The notes under the pieces: model-generated | What the model saw: the letters and a program-made list of their open reading frames with translations, nothing else | Database searches by the model: none | What the model was told of the DNA's origin: nothing | Program-made: the position numbers and the translations under genes | Source: Peptoniphilus catoniae | Lineage (GTDB): Bacteria > Bacillota > Clostridia > Tissierellales > Peptoniphilaceae | Direction of reading: 5' to 3' | NCBI RefSeq assembly: GCF_901447155.2 | Contig: NZ_LR588420.1 | Span: 1 to 48,835, forward strand | Length of the DNA: 48,835 nt | In this document: in pieces, positions 38,068 to 47,122 of the stretch | Layout: every line of letters starts with the position of its first letter | Position numbering within the stretch: the stretch's first letter is position 1

Positions 38068-39240
38068 TTATAAGTTTTTCTTCAAGACTTCAATAGCTTT
38101 TTGTAATTGCTTATCCTCCTTAAGGTAATCAAGGCCTATTCCCTTTACATCTTCAGGAAGATCCACCTCTATATCAGGTTTGATTCCTTTTTTGTGAATA
38201 TTTTCTCCATTAGGTGTGAAGTATTGTGAGGTTGTAAGTTTAATTCCGTCTCCTCCGGGGAACATTCTGGCTGTTTGCACTATACCCTTGCCAAAGGTCT
38301 TTTTGCCTATTATTGTACCTGCCTTATAGTCTCTTACAGCGCCTGCCAATATTTCAGAAGCTGATGCTGAGCCTTCATTTACTAAAACAGTCAAAGGTAT
38401 TGACAACTTTTCATCATCAGACTTAAATTCAAAGACCCTGTTTTTATTTTTATCCTCAGCATAAACTATCATTCCCTCAGGCAATAGTCTGTCAGCTATA
38501 GCTGAAGCAGATTCCACTATACCTCCCGGGTTTCCTCTAAGGTCAAGAACCAGACCCTTAACATTATCCTTTAACAAATCATCAAGAGCCTTGTTAAAAT
38601 CATTGGCTGTATTTTCATCAAACTCCGTTATTCCTATATAGCCAAGATTTCCGTTATCAAGCTTTCCCTTAATAACAGTTTCAACACTTATCTCATCTCT
38701 TTTAAGTTTAATGTTTTTAGTTTCCCCTGTAGCCGGTCTATAAATAGTAACCTCCACCTCGGTGCCCTTATCGCCTTTCATAACTTTGGTAGCTTCATTA
38801 ATTTTATCTGCAGAGTACTCTTCACCATTAACCTTAATAATTTTATCCTGAGCTTTTATTCCGGCCTTATCTGCCGGAGAGCCTTTTATAGGTGAAATAA
38901 CAGTAATTAAATTATCTTCACCCTTGGTTATCACAACTCCTATACCGAAAAACTTGCCCTTAGTAAACTCCATAAGCTCTTTATATTCTTCCTTAGTGTA
39001 ATATTCTGAATAAGGGTCATTAAGAGAAGCTACAAGTCCTTTAAGCTTTCCGACTTCAAAGTCTTCGTCTTTTACATCGTATAGGTAATTTTGTTTAATA
39101 AAATCTTCCAAATATTTAATTTTTACATTACCCGCTGAGTTTGAATTGCTATATCCATAAATTAATGATGCAGCGGTAAATAGGTTAGTTCCTACAACAA
39201 TTGCTAAAACTCCTAATATGACAAGTATCTTTTTTTTCAT
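38068..39240 (-). CDS. ctpA: Carboxy-terminal processing protease (S41 family)
   Basis: 390 residues. Signal/anchor at residues 1-~30, PDZ domain (about 100-190; GIGVVITKGEDNLITVISPI, GSPADKAGI), then the S41 catalytic core with the Ser in NEGSASASEILAGAVRDY and the Lys in IGKKTFGKGIVQ. CtpA-type proteases trim exported proteins, and in several bacteria they control cell-wall hydrolases. Here it lies 128 bases behind a LytM-type hydrolase, with a modest hairpin between, which fits such a role. AGAGGTAAC precedes the ATG. Confidence 0.93.
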   Translation of the reverse strand: MKKKILVILGVLAIVVGTNLFTAASLIYGYSNSNSAGNVKIKYLEDFIKQNYLYDVKDEDFEVGKLKGLVASLNDPYSEYYTKEEYKELMEFTKGKFFGIGVVITKGEDNLITVISPIKGSPADKAGIKAQDKIIKVNGEEYSADKINEATKVMKGDKGTEVEVTIYRPATGETKNIKLKRDEISVETVIKGKLDNGNLGYIGITEFDENTANDFNKALDDLLKDNVKGLVLDLRGNPGGIVESASAIADRLLPEGMIVYAEDKNKNRVFEFKSDDEKLSIPLTVLVNEGSASASEILAGAVRDYKAGTIIGKKTFGKGIVQTARMFPGGDGIKLTTSQYFTPNGENIHKKGIKPDIEVDLPEDVKGIGLDYLKEDKQLQKAIEVLKKNL

Positions 39241-39334
39241 AGTTACCTCTTTATCTTAATAATTATTTTTAGTCCATCTATTATACCATAGAAATAAATC
39301 TCTTTAAAATATTCTCTAAAATACGAGATAAATA

Positions 39335-39368
39335 ACAAAAAACGCACCTCAACCGATGCGTATTGTTT
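39335..39368 (-). terminator. Weak terminator between the LytM hydrolase and ctpA
   Basis: On the minus strand ACGCA...TGCGT (10-base loop) followed by TTTTTTGTTATTT. Short stem but good U-run; some read-through to ctpA is likely. Confidence 0.6.
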
Positions 39369-40550
39369 TTAAATATAATTTAAAGGATCTACAGTTTTTC
39401 CGCCTACTCTCACTTCAAAGTGAAGGTGGGGGCCTGTTGAAAGACCTGTTGAACCTACAAGAGATACAACATCTCCTGCATTTACCTTTTGACCTACAGA
39501 TACCTTTAAGGAACTGTTGTGAGCATAGACCGTAACTATATCTCCATGATCAACCATAACTACATTTCCATAACCACTCATGGATCTAGCCATAATAACT
39601 ACACCAGACTTAACCGCAACTACAGGAGTGCCTGCCGGTGCAGGTATGTCGACTCCTGAATGAAACTTATATGTTTTAAGAATAGGGTGAAATCTGTTGC
39701 CATAGTAGGAGGATATACTTGTATGTCCCGGAACCGGCCAAGGTAAATTTCCACTGGATCTGGGCTTTGATGAAATATTTCCTCCCTTAGAGGATTCATT
39801 TATTTGGGCCTCTTTGATTTCCTTCTGAAGTCTTAAAATTTCACTGTCAAGATTTTTCCAGTTTGCCTGTGCCTTTTCATATTCAGCTTCATAGGCAGCC
39901 TTATCTGAAACTAAAGATTCCATATAAATACGCTTTTGGTCACTTACCTTAGCATACTGAGCCCTTTCAATTTCAAGACTGGACTTGGCTATGTCAAGGT
40001 CATTTTTATCCGATTCAAGCTTTGCCTTATTAGACTCAATTATATCCACTTGCTCAGTTATGTAATCTACCAGTTCCTTGTCGGATTTTGATATGGAAAC
40101 TATTATTTCATTATTTCTAATAAGCTCTTCCATGCTTTTTGAATTAAGGACTACTTCCAAATAAGAAGCCTTGCCCTCCATGTACATGGCTCTTACTCTT
40201 TCCTGAAAGACTTCCTTTTTTTCATCAAGATTTTTTTGAGCCTCTATAAGCTCCTCTTGAACCCTATCTATTTCTCCCCTAAGTTCATTAATTTGACCTT
40301 CAAGAGTAGAAATACTTGTGGTTAAACCGCCTATTTTTTGGTCAAGAACATCAATTTCGGAATTAACTTGATCCACATTGCTTTGAATCTTTTTTATTTC
40401 TTCTTTTTTTAACTGCATCTCTTGAGATGCCTTGTCCTTTTGTTTAATTTTCTCTTGTTTTTGCTTTTCTAATTGTTGACTTCCGGCACTTGTAACAGTG
40501 GGAATTAAAAGAGCACCCACAAGAGAAAAAATAATGAATTTATTCTTCAT
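39369..40550 (-). CDS. EnvC-like murein hydrolase (coiled coil + M23 LytM domain)
   Basis: 393 residues from the ATG at 40550 ([21 protein letters not shown], a signal peptide). Residues ~25-235 form a long coiled coil of heptads; the C-terminal ~120 residues are an M23 peptidase with [15 protein letters not shown] (first zinc ligands) and GPHLHFEV, so the zinc site appears intact. The frame opens four codons earlier at a TTG in the binding site GAGGTG. It follows ftsX directly; FtsEX is known to control coiled-coil hydrolases (EnvC, CwlO, PcsB) at division, so this is its likely partner. Confidence 0.9.
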   Translation of the reverse strand: MKNKFIIFSLVGALLIPTVTSAGSQQLEKQKQEKIKQKDKASQEMQLKKEEIKKIQSNVDQVNSEIDVLDQKIGGLTTSISTLEGQINELRGEIDRVQEELIEAQKNLDEKKEVFQERVRAMYMEGKASYLEVVLNSKSMEELIRNNEIIVSISKSDKELVDYITEQVDIIESNKAKLESDKNDLDIAKSSLEIERAQYAKVSDQKRIYMESLVSDKAAYEAEYEKAQANWKNLDSEILRLQKEIKEAQINESSKGGNISSKPRSSGNLPWPVPGHTSISSYYGNRFHPILKTYKFHSGVDIPAPAGTPVVAVKSGVVIMARSMSGYGNVVMVDHGDIVTVYAHNSSLKVSVGQKVNAGDVVSLVGSTGLSTGPHLHFEVRVGGKTVDPLNYI

Positions 40551-40558
40551 ACAACACC

Positions 40559-41455
40559 TCAAACATCTAAAAATCTGCTTGTCGAAAGTAGGGAGCCTAT
40601 ATATCCCACTCCTACTCCTATGGATAAAAATATAAAAGACAAATTGTCAAAAATACTTTTGGGATCTAAAATATTTATTCCATAGTTTTTGATTTCTTCT
40701 CCAACTCTTCCATGACAGAAATTATAGATATTATATACTATTATAAAGGCTATTAAAGCCCCGATAACCCCAAAGATTATCCCCTCTATTAAAAAGGGTC
40801 CTCTTATATAGCCATTAGTGGCTCCTACATACTTCATTATATTAATTTCCCTTTGTCTGTTGGAAACTCCTATTTTAACTGTGTTATGAATTATAAGTAT
40901 AGAAACAAAAAATAACACTGCAACTATGGCGTAGCCTACATACTTTACTCCCCTTTCAAGGTTAATCATTTTATTAACTAAATCATAATGGTATTTAACC
41001 TTAAAAACTGCACTATTATCCTTAAACATACTTGCGACCTGTGATGAATAGGAAAGATCCTTCAAGCTTATTACTAAAGAGGCAGGCATAATATCCTTTT
41101 CAACTGAAGCTAAAATATCAGATCTGTCCCCGAAGCTTTTTTTGAAATCTTCAAGAGCCTCTTCCTTGGAAGTATATTTAACTTCCTTTACTCTCTCATC
41201 GCCACTTATCATAACCATTAAATTATTAACATCATCAGCTGATACATTATCTTCCAGATAAACAACTACCTTGTCCAACTCATTACCAAGTCTATATACT
41301 GTAGAATTAATTCCAAGAATCAATATAAATACAAATCCGAACAAGGTAAGCATAGCAGCAATGGATATTATTGAAGCTAGGGACATGGCTGAATTTCTGA
41401 AGATCCCCTTTATGCTCTCCTTTAAAACATTTACGGATTGCCTAAATATCTTCAT
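40559..41455 (-). CDS. ftsX: Cell division protein FtsX
   Basis: 298 residues from the ATG at 41455 ([20 protein letters not shown]), with AAAGGGGTG 6 bases ahead. Four membrane helices: one near the N-terminus (~26-48), a large extracytoplasmic loop (to ~165), then three in the C-terminal half including the [16 protein letters not shown]-like ([15 protein letters not shown]) coupling segment. Its stop TGA overlaps the binding site of the LytM gene. With FtsE it transmits ATP-driven conformational change to a hydrolase outside the cell. The start overlaps the ftsE end by 14 bases. Confidence 0.93.
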   Translation of the reverse strand: MKIFRQSVNVLKESIKGIFRNSAMSLASIISIAAMLTLFGFVFILILGINSTVYRLGNELDKVVVYLEDNVSADDVNNLMVMISGDERVKEVKYTSKEEALEDFKKSFGDRSDILASVEKDIMPASLVISLKDLSYSSQVASMFKDNSAVFKVKYHYDLVNKMINLERGVKYVGYAIVAVLFFVSILIIHNTVKIGVSNRQREINIMKYVGATNGYIRGPFLIEGIIFGVIGALIAFIIVYNIYNFCHGRVGEEIKNYGINILDPKSIFDNLSFIFLSIGVGVGYIGSLLSTSRFLDV

Positions 41456-42128
41456 AGTATCCACCCCTTTCAACATTGCTTACAATTTGGCCATTTGATA
41501 AACTCACAACGTGTCTTTGTATCTTATTTACTATTTCAACGGCATGAGTTGCCATAATTATAGTCGTCCCCTCTTCATTTATCTTAGTAAGGGCTTTCAT
41601 AATTTCCCAAGCAGTTTCCTGATCCAAATTTCCTGTAGGCTCATCACATACAAGAACAGGGGCTCTATTTACTATTGCCCTGGCTATAGAAACCCTTTGC
41701 TTTTCTCCCCCTGAAAGCTCATGGGGATAACAGGCTTCCTTATGAGATAAATTTACCAGATCCAAAGCATAAGCCACAGATCTCTTAATAGTGGATTTAC
41801 TCTCTCCCTGAATTTCAAGGGCATAGGCTATATTTTCAAAAACTGTTTTTTTATCAAGTAATCTGTAATCTTGAAATACAACGGAAACATCTCTTCTAAG
41901 TTTAGGTATTCTTGTCTTTCTAATTTTAGTAATATCTGTGTCATTTAAGAGGATTCTACCTCTTGTAACTTGTTCCTCCCTAATTAGAAGCTTAATCATA
42001 GTGGACTTACCTGCACCGCTGGGACCCACTAAAAAAACAAAATCTCCCTTAGGGATTTTAAGATTAATATTGGAAAGAGCTATAACCTTGTTTCCATATT
42101 CTTTAAATACATTTTCAAACTCTATCAT
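41442..42128 (-). CDS. ftsE: Cell division ATP-binding protein FtsE
   Basis: 228 residues, an ABC ATPase. Walker A GPSGAGKST (about residues 35-43), Q-loop VFQDYRLL, signature LSGGEKQRVSIARA, Walker B VLVCDEPTGNLD and H-loop ATHA are all present. N-terminus MIEFENVFKEYGNKVIALSN is typical of FtsE. AAAGGAAAATT precedes the ATG. First gene of ftsE-ftsX-LytM hydrolase on the minus strand. Confidence 0.95.
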   Translation of the reverse strand: MIEFENVFKEYGNKVIALSNINLKIPKGDFVFLVGPSGAGKSTMIKLLIREEQVTRGRILLNDTDITKIRKTRIPKLRRDVSVVFQDYRLLDKKTVFENIAYALEIQGESKSTIKRSVAYALDLVNLSHKEACYPHELSGGEKQRVSIARAIVNRAPVLVCDEPTGNLDQETAWEIMKALTKINEEGTTIIMATHAVEIVNKIQRHVVSLSNGQIVSNVERGGYYEDI

Positions 42129-42316
42129 AATTTTCCTTTCTACTCAGATTCATATTATATTACAAAATAGTTACAAAATACAAGCCTTTAAGTAAAAGTC
42201 TCTTGAAATTCCCATTTTAATGAAAAGTTTCCCTATTAAAGTATTTTCAAGATTTTTTTAAAGTTTTTCTGTTAGGAAAAGACATAATATAGTATAATAA
42301 GCAGCGGAGTGATTGC

Positions 42317-42892
42317 ATGGATAAAAAAGAGTTCAGATCTTTAATGCTTAAAAATAGAGACAGCCTTAAAGACCAATACATGAAAAAAGCTAATGAAGGT
42401 ATTTTTAATGAGTTCATTAAATCAGACCTATATAAAAACAGCAAAAATATTTTTATCTTCGTCAGCTACAAAAAAGAGGTGGATACTCATAAAATTATTA
42501 AGTATGCCCTTAAGGAAAATAAAAATATGTACGTACCTATAGTAAATAGGCAAACAAAGCTTCTTGAAGTTTCAAAGCTCTCTTCCTTTGATGTTTTAAA
42601 AGAAAGTTATATGGGAATTTTGGAACCGGATAAAGAGGATTATAACCTTGTTGACCCTAACATTATAGACTTAGTCGTAACACCTGGACTTGCCTTTGAC
42701 AGGTCAGGCTATAGAATTGGCTATGGTGGAGGTTTTTATGACAAGTTTTTTGCAAGTTTAAACTCTAGTCCCGTTAAAATGGGAATAGGTTTTAATAAAC
42801 AATTAGTGGAAGCTGTAGTCCATGATACCGAGGATCAAACCTTGGATTACTTTTTAAGTGAAAATGGACTATGTAAATTAGGAGGAAATTAA
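42317..42892 (+). CDS. 5-formyltetrahydrofolate cyclo-ligase family protein
   Basis: 191 residues. Converts 5-formyl-THF to 5,10-methenyl-THF using ATP. Conserved FVSYKKEVDTHKII and the C-terminal VVTPGLAFDRSGYRIGYGGGFYDKF nucleotide-binding motif identify the family (YgfA/YqgN). CGGAGTGATTGC precedes the ATG. The stop TAA overlaps the ATG of the next gene by one base, implying translational coupling to the CofE-like ligase. The promoter is not clear, though TATAAT occurs at 42291-42300. Confidence 0.92.
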   Translation: MDKKEFRSLMLKNRDSLKDQYMKKANEGIFNEFIKSDLYKNSKNIFIFVSYKKEVDTHKIIKYALKENKNMYVPIVNRQTKLLEVSKLSSFDVLKESYMGILEPDKEDYNLVDPNIIDLVVTPGLAFDRSGYRIGYGGGFYDKFFASLNSSPVKMGIGFNKQLVEAVVHDTEDQTLDYFLSENGLCKLGGN

Positions 42893-44067
42893 TGCAAAGA
42901 TATTTTGGTACTGTAGTTAGAGGTATTAGAACTCCCATTGTAAAAAAAGGTGACAATCTTGTAGAAATTGTTACTCAATCAGTTATTAGTGCTTTGGAAT
43001 CTGAAAACATAAAAATGCGTGACAAGGATGTAATAGCTGTTACTGAATCCCTTGTAGCAAGAGCCCAAGGCAATTATGCAACTATTGAACAAATCGCGGA
43101 AGACATAAAAGCAAAATTTAAAGGTGACATAGGATTGGTATTTCCAATACTTAGTAGAAACAGGTTTTCAATTATACTTAAAGCTTTTGCTCTAACAGGC
43201 AAAAAACTTCATTTACTTTTGTCCTACCCATCTGATGAAGTCGGAAATCATCTAATGGACAGAAGCCTTTTATATAAGAATAAAATAAATCCATATTCAG
43301 ATGTTATGGAAGAATCCGACTACAGAAGAATATTTGGAGAAGAAGTTAAACATAGATTCACAGGAATAGATTACGTAAAGCTATACAAGGAAATATCTCC
43401 TAACTGCGAAGTTCATTTTTCAAATGATCCTACAACTATTCTTAACTATACAAAGGATGTAATGGTATGCTCAGTTCACACAAGAAAATTCGTAGAAATG
43501 GAACTTAAGGATGCAGGAGCAAACTTGGTTTATGGATTAGATGACCTTTTAACAAAATCAGTTGACGGATCCGGTTATAATGAAGAGTTCGGAGTTTTGG
43601 GAAGCAACATGGCTGGAGAAAATTACGTTAAGCTTTTCCCAAGAGATGGAGACAGCTTTGTGGAAGCTCTACAAAAAAACCTTATAGAATATTCAGGTAA
43701 GCAAGTAGAGGTAATGATTTACGGCGACGGAGCCTTTAAAGATCCCGTAGGACAAATTTGGGAGCTTGCTGATCCTGTAGTATCCCCCGCTCACACAAAG
43801 GGACTTGTAGGTACACCTCACGAGCTTAAAATCAAATACATTGCAGATACTGAGCTTGCTAACCTTGACACTAAAGAAGCTGAAAACATCTTAAAGGAAA
43901 AAATTTCATCTAAAGATATGAAAGACCAGCAAGCAAGTCTAGGTACTACCCCAAGAAGAATTACCGACCTGTTAGGTTCCTTATCAGACCTTACATCAGG
44001 CTCAGGTGATAAGGGTACTCCTGTAGTTTATATTCAAGGCTACTTTGATAACTATGCCAGCGAATGA
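42892..44067 (+). CDS. CofE-like (F420-0:gamma-glutamyl ligase family) protein
   Basis: 391 residues. The N-terminal ~250 residues match the PF01996 ligase family: RGIRTPIVKKGDNLVEIV, DVIAVTESLVARAQGNYA, the later VMIYGDGAFKDPVGQIWELADP. In methanogens and actinobacteria CofE/FbiB adds glutamate to coenzyme F420, but no F420 genes occur here and this type of organism is not expected to make F420. The coupling with a folate enzyme points to gamma-glutamylation in folate or a related cofactor, as inference. The last ~90 residues are a polar tail. AGGAGG precedes the ATG. Confidence 0.8.
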   Translation: MQRYFGTVVRGIRTPIVKKGDNLVEIVTQSVISALESENIKMRDKDVIAVTESLVARAQGNYATIEQIAEDIKAKFKGDIGLVFPILSRNRFSIILKAFALTGKKLHLLLSYPSDEVGNHLMDRSLLYKNKINPYSDVMEESDYRRIFGEEVKHRFTGIDYVKLYKEISPNCEVHFSNDPTTILNYTKDVMVCSVHTRKFVEMELKDAGANLVYGLDDLLTKSVDGSGYNEEFGVLGSNMAGENYVKLFPRDGDSFVEALQKNLIEYSGKQVEVMIYGDGAFKDPVGQIWELADPVVSPAHTKGLVGTPHELKIKYIADTELANLDTKEAENILKEKISSKDMKDQQASLGTTPRRITDLLGSLSDLTSGSGDKGTPVVYIQGYFDNYASE

Positions 44068-44106
44068 GATTAAATTATTGATCTTTTAAATTTTAAAATA
44101 TTGATA

Positions 44107-44140
44107 AAAAGACTGTGGAATATTTTCTACAGTCTTTTTT
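44107..44140 (+). terminator. Terminator after the CofE-like gene
   Basis: AAAGACTGT pairs with ACAGTCTTT, with TTTTTT following; 40 bases behind the stop codon. Confidence 0.92.
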
Positions 44141-44247
44141 GTATGTATAGATCTTCTTAATATGATAAAAAAATAAAATTTTTATTTATTTTTATATTTT
44201 AATGCCCGGTAAATGATGTCTAATATCAATTAGATTAGGGGGTTACT

Positions 44248-45630
44248 ATGAAAAAAATAAATTTAGACTTACCTGTTGCAAATTTAGTTGAAGAATATCC
44301 AGAACTTAAAAATATTTTAAAGGATTTAGGCTTTACTGAAATAGTAAATCCAATTGCCCTTTCCACAGTCGGAAAAGTGGTAACTTTAAAAAAAGGTTCT
44401 CTTATAAAAAATATAGATTTGGGAAAGATTATAAAAAAATTAGAAGACGAAGGTTTTGAAGTCCTTAACTCAGGAATAAACTCTAATGAAGAAGAGAATA
44501 TTTCAGAAGAAAACTTGAGCGAAAAGAAAGAAAAAAATAAGGATGATAGACTCGAACTATTAAAATCTTATATACAAAGACTTAGTCTGGGGCAAGATCT
44601 TGAAGAGGTAAGAAAAGACTTTGTAAAAAACTTTAAGGATGTTTCCTCCAAAGAAATTGTGGAAGCAGAACAATCCCTTATACTTGGTGGTGTTCCACTT
44701 GAAAAAGTCCAAAAGCTTTGTGATATCCATTCTGCCCTATTTCATGACCAAGATATTATTGACCAAAGTGGCAAGGACTTTGAAAAAGTGCCTGGTCATC
44801 CCTTAAATATTTTATCTTTAGAAAATAAAGAAATAAAAAAACTAGTTGAAAATATAAAAAATAGCCAAGATAAGTTGCCAGAAATAAAAAAACTCCTAGC
44901 CATAAATTCTCACTACGGCAAAAAGGCTGGACTTATCTATCCACTTTTAAAAACAAAATATAAAATAAGTGGTCCTAGCGATGTTATGTGGGGAGTAGAT
45001 GATGAAATAAGAAAATCCCTTTCACAAATTGTAAAATCTAAAAGCTATGATGAAAAAGATTTAGAACAAGTTTTAAATAGAGTTGAAGAAATGATCTATA
45101 AAGAAGAAAACATCCTATTTCCTATCTTAAAAGACCACCTTACAGAAGATGAGTGGAATAAAATTTATGCTGACCTAAGCGAATACGGACTTGATCTTCC
45201 TGGCGATATTCCAATATGGAAGGACTATATAGAAAAAGAAAAAATAAAAAACGAAAATTCTACAAGTTTAAATTTTGAAACTGGATCTTTGACAGCTAAA
45301 GAAGCAATTCAAATTTTTAGAACCATCGATGCGGAACTAACATTTATAGACAAAGATGACATAGTTAGATACTATTCTGAGGGTGAAAACAAAATTTTCC
45401 CAAGACCAAAATCTTGCCTCGGAAGAGATGTTACTTCATGCCATCCACCAAAAGTAGTTCCTATTGTAAAGAACTTACTAGAAGATTTTAAAAATAAAAA
45501 ACGCGACCGTCTAGTAGTATGTAGAAAAATTAAAGACAGGGACATTTTAGTCAAGTATCTAGCAATTTATGATAATGGAAACTACATCGGTACTTTAGAA
45601 ACTGTCGAAGATATAAGTGAATATAAATAA
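44248..45630 (+). CDS. DUF438 protein with hemerythrin-like and PAS domains
   Basis: 460 residues with four parts: an N-terminal DUF1858-like segment (residues 1-~75, LDLPVANLVEEYPELKNIL), the DUF438 helical domain (~100-170, LKSYIQRLSLGQDLEEVRKD), a hemerythrin-like four-helix part (His in PGHPLN, INSHYGKKAGLIYPLL, EENILFPIL), and a C-terminal PAS domain (~350-455, ending TLETVEDISEY). These proteins are common in anaerobes; the hemerythrin part could carry a diiron site that senses O2 or NO, but the function is not established. GGGGG precedes the ATG. Single-gene unit. Confidence 0.9.
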   Translation: MKKINLDLPVANLVEEYPELKNILKDLGFTEIVNPIALSTVGKVVTLKKGSLIKNIDLGKIIKKLEDEGFEVLNSGINSNEEENISEENLSEKKEKNKDDRLELLKSYIQRLSLGQDLEEVRKDFVKNFKDVSSKEIVEAEQSLILGGVPLEKVQKLCDIHSALFHDQDIIDQSGKDFEKVPGHPLNILSLENKEIKKLVENIKNSQDKLPEIKKLLAINSHYGKKAGLIYPLLKTKYKISGPSDVMWGVDDEIRKSLSQIVKSKSYDEKDLEQVLNRVEEMIYKEENILFPILKDHLTEDEWNKIYADLSEYGLDLPGDIPIWKDYIEKEKIKNENSTSLNFETGSLTAKEAIQIFRTIDAELTFIDKDDIVRYYSEGENKIFPRPKSCLGRDVTSCHPPKVVPIVKNLLEDFKNKKRDRLVVCRKIKDRDILVKYLAIYDNGNYIGTLETVEDISEYK

Positions 45631-45631
45631 C

Positions 45632-45660
45632 AAAAGCCACTATAATAGTGGCTTTTTATT
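45632..45660 (+). terminator. Terminator after the DUF438 gene
   Basis: AAAAGCCACTAT pairs with ATAGTGGCTTTT, followed by TTTTATTTT; immediately behind the stop codon. Confidence 0.93.
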
Positions 45661-45811
45661 TTATAAAAAATTTATAATATTTTGAATTGTCAAAGAATTT
45701 CATAAAGCATTATCATCTTTAAATTTTATAGTATAAATAATTTTTATTTTACATACTCTAGCATATTTTATAACTCACCCTATGAAAATGAGCATAAATT
45801 TCCTATTTTCC
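45661..45811. other. AT-rich gap between the DUF438 gene and the tRNA operon
   Basis: Roughly 150 bases with no coding frame of note. I see no repeat or signal apart from the terminators on either side. Confidence 0.4.
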
Positions 45812-45844
45812 AATAAAAAAAGAACCCACAAAAGTAAGTTCTTT
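45812..45844 (-). terminator. Terminator of the tRNA operon
   Basis: On the minus strand AAAGAAC...GTTCTTT followed by TTTTATTGG, directly behind the CCA end of tRNA-Phe. Confidence 0.8.
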
Positions 45845-45845
45845 A

Positions 45846-45921
<76 letters not shown>

Positions 45922-45954
45922 AAAAAAGCTATCCTTAAGATAGCTTCATAGTAA

Positions 45955-46031
45955 TGGTGGGCCTTCAGGGACTTGAACCCCAGACCTACCGGTTATGAGC
46001 CGGGCGCTCTAACCAACTGAGCTAAAGGCCC
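45955..46031 (-). tRNA. tRNA with CAU anticodon (tRNA-Ile2 or elongator tRNA-Met)
   Basis: 77 bases with encoded CCA. Acceptor GGGCCTT/AAGGCCC, D-arm TTAGCTCAGTTGGTTAGAGC, anticodon stem CCCGG/CCGGT around CTCATAA, T-arm with GGTTCAAGTCC. The body resembles Bacillus tRNA-Ile2 (GGACCTTTAGCTCAGTTGGT), whose C34 is changed to lysidine by TilS, but clostridial elongator tRNA-Met genes can look similar. It is not the initiator, which lacks a 1-72 pair. Confidence 0.9.
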
Positions 46032-46040
46032 TCACCATTT

Positions 46041-46133
46041 TGGCGGAGAAAGAGGGATTTGAACCCTCGCGACCCTAAAATGAGCCCTACTCCCTTAGCA
46101 GGGGAGCCTCTTCAGCCTCTTGAGTATTTCTCC
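46041..46133 (-). tRNA. tRNA-Ser (anticodon GCU)
   Basis: 93 bases with CCA, class II form with a long variable arm. Acceptor GGAGAAA/TTTCTCC, anticodon loop CTGCTAA in the stem CTCCC/GGGAG, T-arm GAGGGTTCAAATCCCTC. Anticodon GCT reads AGC/AGU serine codons. First tRNA after the promoter. Confidence 0.97.
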
Positions 46134-46167
46134 ATTCTAGACGGTCGTTTTCTGAACCGCTTTGTTT

Positions 46168-46196
46168 ATTATATGTTACTTTAAAAATATTGTCAA
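46168..46196 (-). promoter_or_regulatory. Sigma-A promoter of the tRNA operon
   Basis: Perfect consensus on the minus strand: TTGACA (46196-46191), 17 bases, TATAAT (46173-46168), 35 bases ahead of tRNA-Ser. Confidence 0.88.
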
Positions 46197-46271
46197 TATA
46201 AATTTACCTAAATTTTTCAGTCACCCTTTGATTTCAAATTTTGCTTATAAGACTTAAAGGATTAGGTCTTA

Positions 46272-46312
46272 AAATAAAAAACTGAGGTTAACTTAAATCA
46301 GCCTCAGTTTAC
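46272..46312 (-). terminator. Terminator behind the metG fragment
   Basis: AAACTGAGG (46279-46287) pairs with CCTCAGTTT (46302-46310); on the minus strand it ends in TTTTTTATTTT. It was presumably the original terminator of the complete gene. Confidence 0.88.
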
Positions 46313-46327
46313 TTTTAATAACTATTT

Positions 46328-46780
46328 TTAATATAATTTTGATCCCGCTGGAATATTGCTATCCAATATTATTAGGTTTAGAAGCTCTTCTCCATTATAT
46401 TCGCATATTGCTGATAGAAGCATTCCACAGGATTTAATCCCCATCATTTTTCTCGGTGGTAAATTTGTTATTGCAACTAAAGTTTTTCCAACAAGCTCCT
46501 CTGCACTGTAGAAATTCTTTATACCTGATAAAATTATTCTGTCTTCTCCTGAGCCGTCATCTAAGGTAAACTTCAACAATTTTTTAGACTTAGGCACTTC
46601 CTCACAAGATTTAACTTTTACAACTCTAAAATCTGATTTTGAAAAAGTATCAAAGTCTACAAAGTCTTCAAATAGAGGTTCAACCTTTACCTTGGAAAGG
46701 TCAAGCTTTTGAACAGCCTCTTCTTTAAAGGATTCTTGACGGCTTTCTCTTTCTTCCTTTTCTTCTCCAATAGGTTTCAT
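46328..46780 (-). pseudogene. metG: C-terminal tRNA-binding domain of methionyl-tRNA synthetase, 5'-truncated
   Basis: About 150 residues. After a charged linker (KEERESRQESFKEEAVQK) comes the EMAP/Arc1p-like OB domain: DFDTFSKSDFRVVKVKS, LSGIKNFYSAEELVGKTLVA, NLPPRKMMGIKSCGMLLSA. This is the C-terminal end of long-form MetRS; the catalytic and anticodon domains, about 500 residues, are missing upstream. The ATG at 46780 overlaps the stop of the small membrane gene as ATGA, so the piece might still be translated, but no ribosome binding site of its own exists. An intact metG must exist elsewhere, or the upstream catalytic part was moved away. A genuine stand-alone tRNA-binding protein is the other reading. 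Confidence 0.75.
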
Positions 46781-46950
46781 TGTTGGGAAATACTTAACAT
46801 CATCAAAAGAACAAACGCAATAATAAAACAAATTGCTATCGGATAATTTCTTATGCTAAGAAAGAAGTACAATGAGCACAAAAACGTCGTAAATATAGCT
46901 ATTATCAATAGCGTATTTCTGAACTTTTCTAATCTACATTTACGCAACAT
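46777..46950 (-). CDS. Small membrane protein, 57 residues, unknown
   Basis: Too short for routine calling but well supported: GGAGGC sits 3 bases before the ATG. The product starts MLRKCRLEKFRNTLLIIAIF and has two hydrophobic helices (about residues 13-32 and 37-53) separated by SIRNYPI, with a basic N-terminus. Its stop TGA overlaps the ATG of the metG remnant. It resembles the size and form of small immunity-type or accessory membrane proteins, but I recognise no family. Its 3' end lies at or near the junction with metG, so the C-terminus may be altered. Confidence 0.6.
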   Translation of the reverse strand: MLRKCRLEKFRNTLLIIAIFTTFLCSLYFFLSIRNYPIAICFIIAFVLLMMLSISQQ

Positions 46951-47122
46951 AAAGCCTCCAAACTCTCTGACAATTATCTATTGCAAGGTTTAATGCAGTA
47001 ACTTCAACAATGGCTGCACCTGCCGCGGTAGCAGCTTCACCCGCTGTCAAGCCCGCATCTAAATATGTCAAAACCGCCAATAAAACTATTGCACTACCTT
47101 CGGCTAAAACCGCTAATTTTGT
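46940..47122 (-). pseudogene. Ala/Gly-rich hydrophobic frame without a start codon
   Basis: Open frame of 60 codons to TAA at 46940, preceded in frame by TAG. The translation (LTYLDAGLTAGEAATAAGAA, then an amphipathic end NCQRVWRLYVA) looks like real coding sequence, and it overlaps the next gene's start by 11 bases, a coupled arrangement. There is no ATG or GTG with a binding site; only TTG at 47080. It may be the displaced 3' end of the preceding membrane-protein gene after a one-base change near 47115, or a bacteriocin-like peptide. Uncertain. Confidence 0.4.

Noticed and set aside
45372-45554. Minus-strand frame inside the DUF438 gene
   Set aside because: Shadow of a well-supported gene; no start signal.
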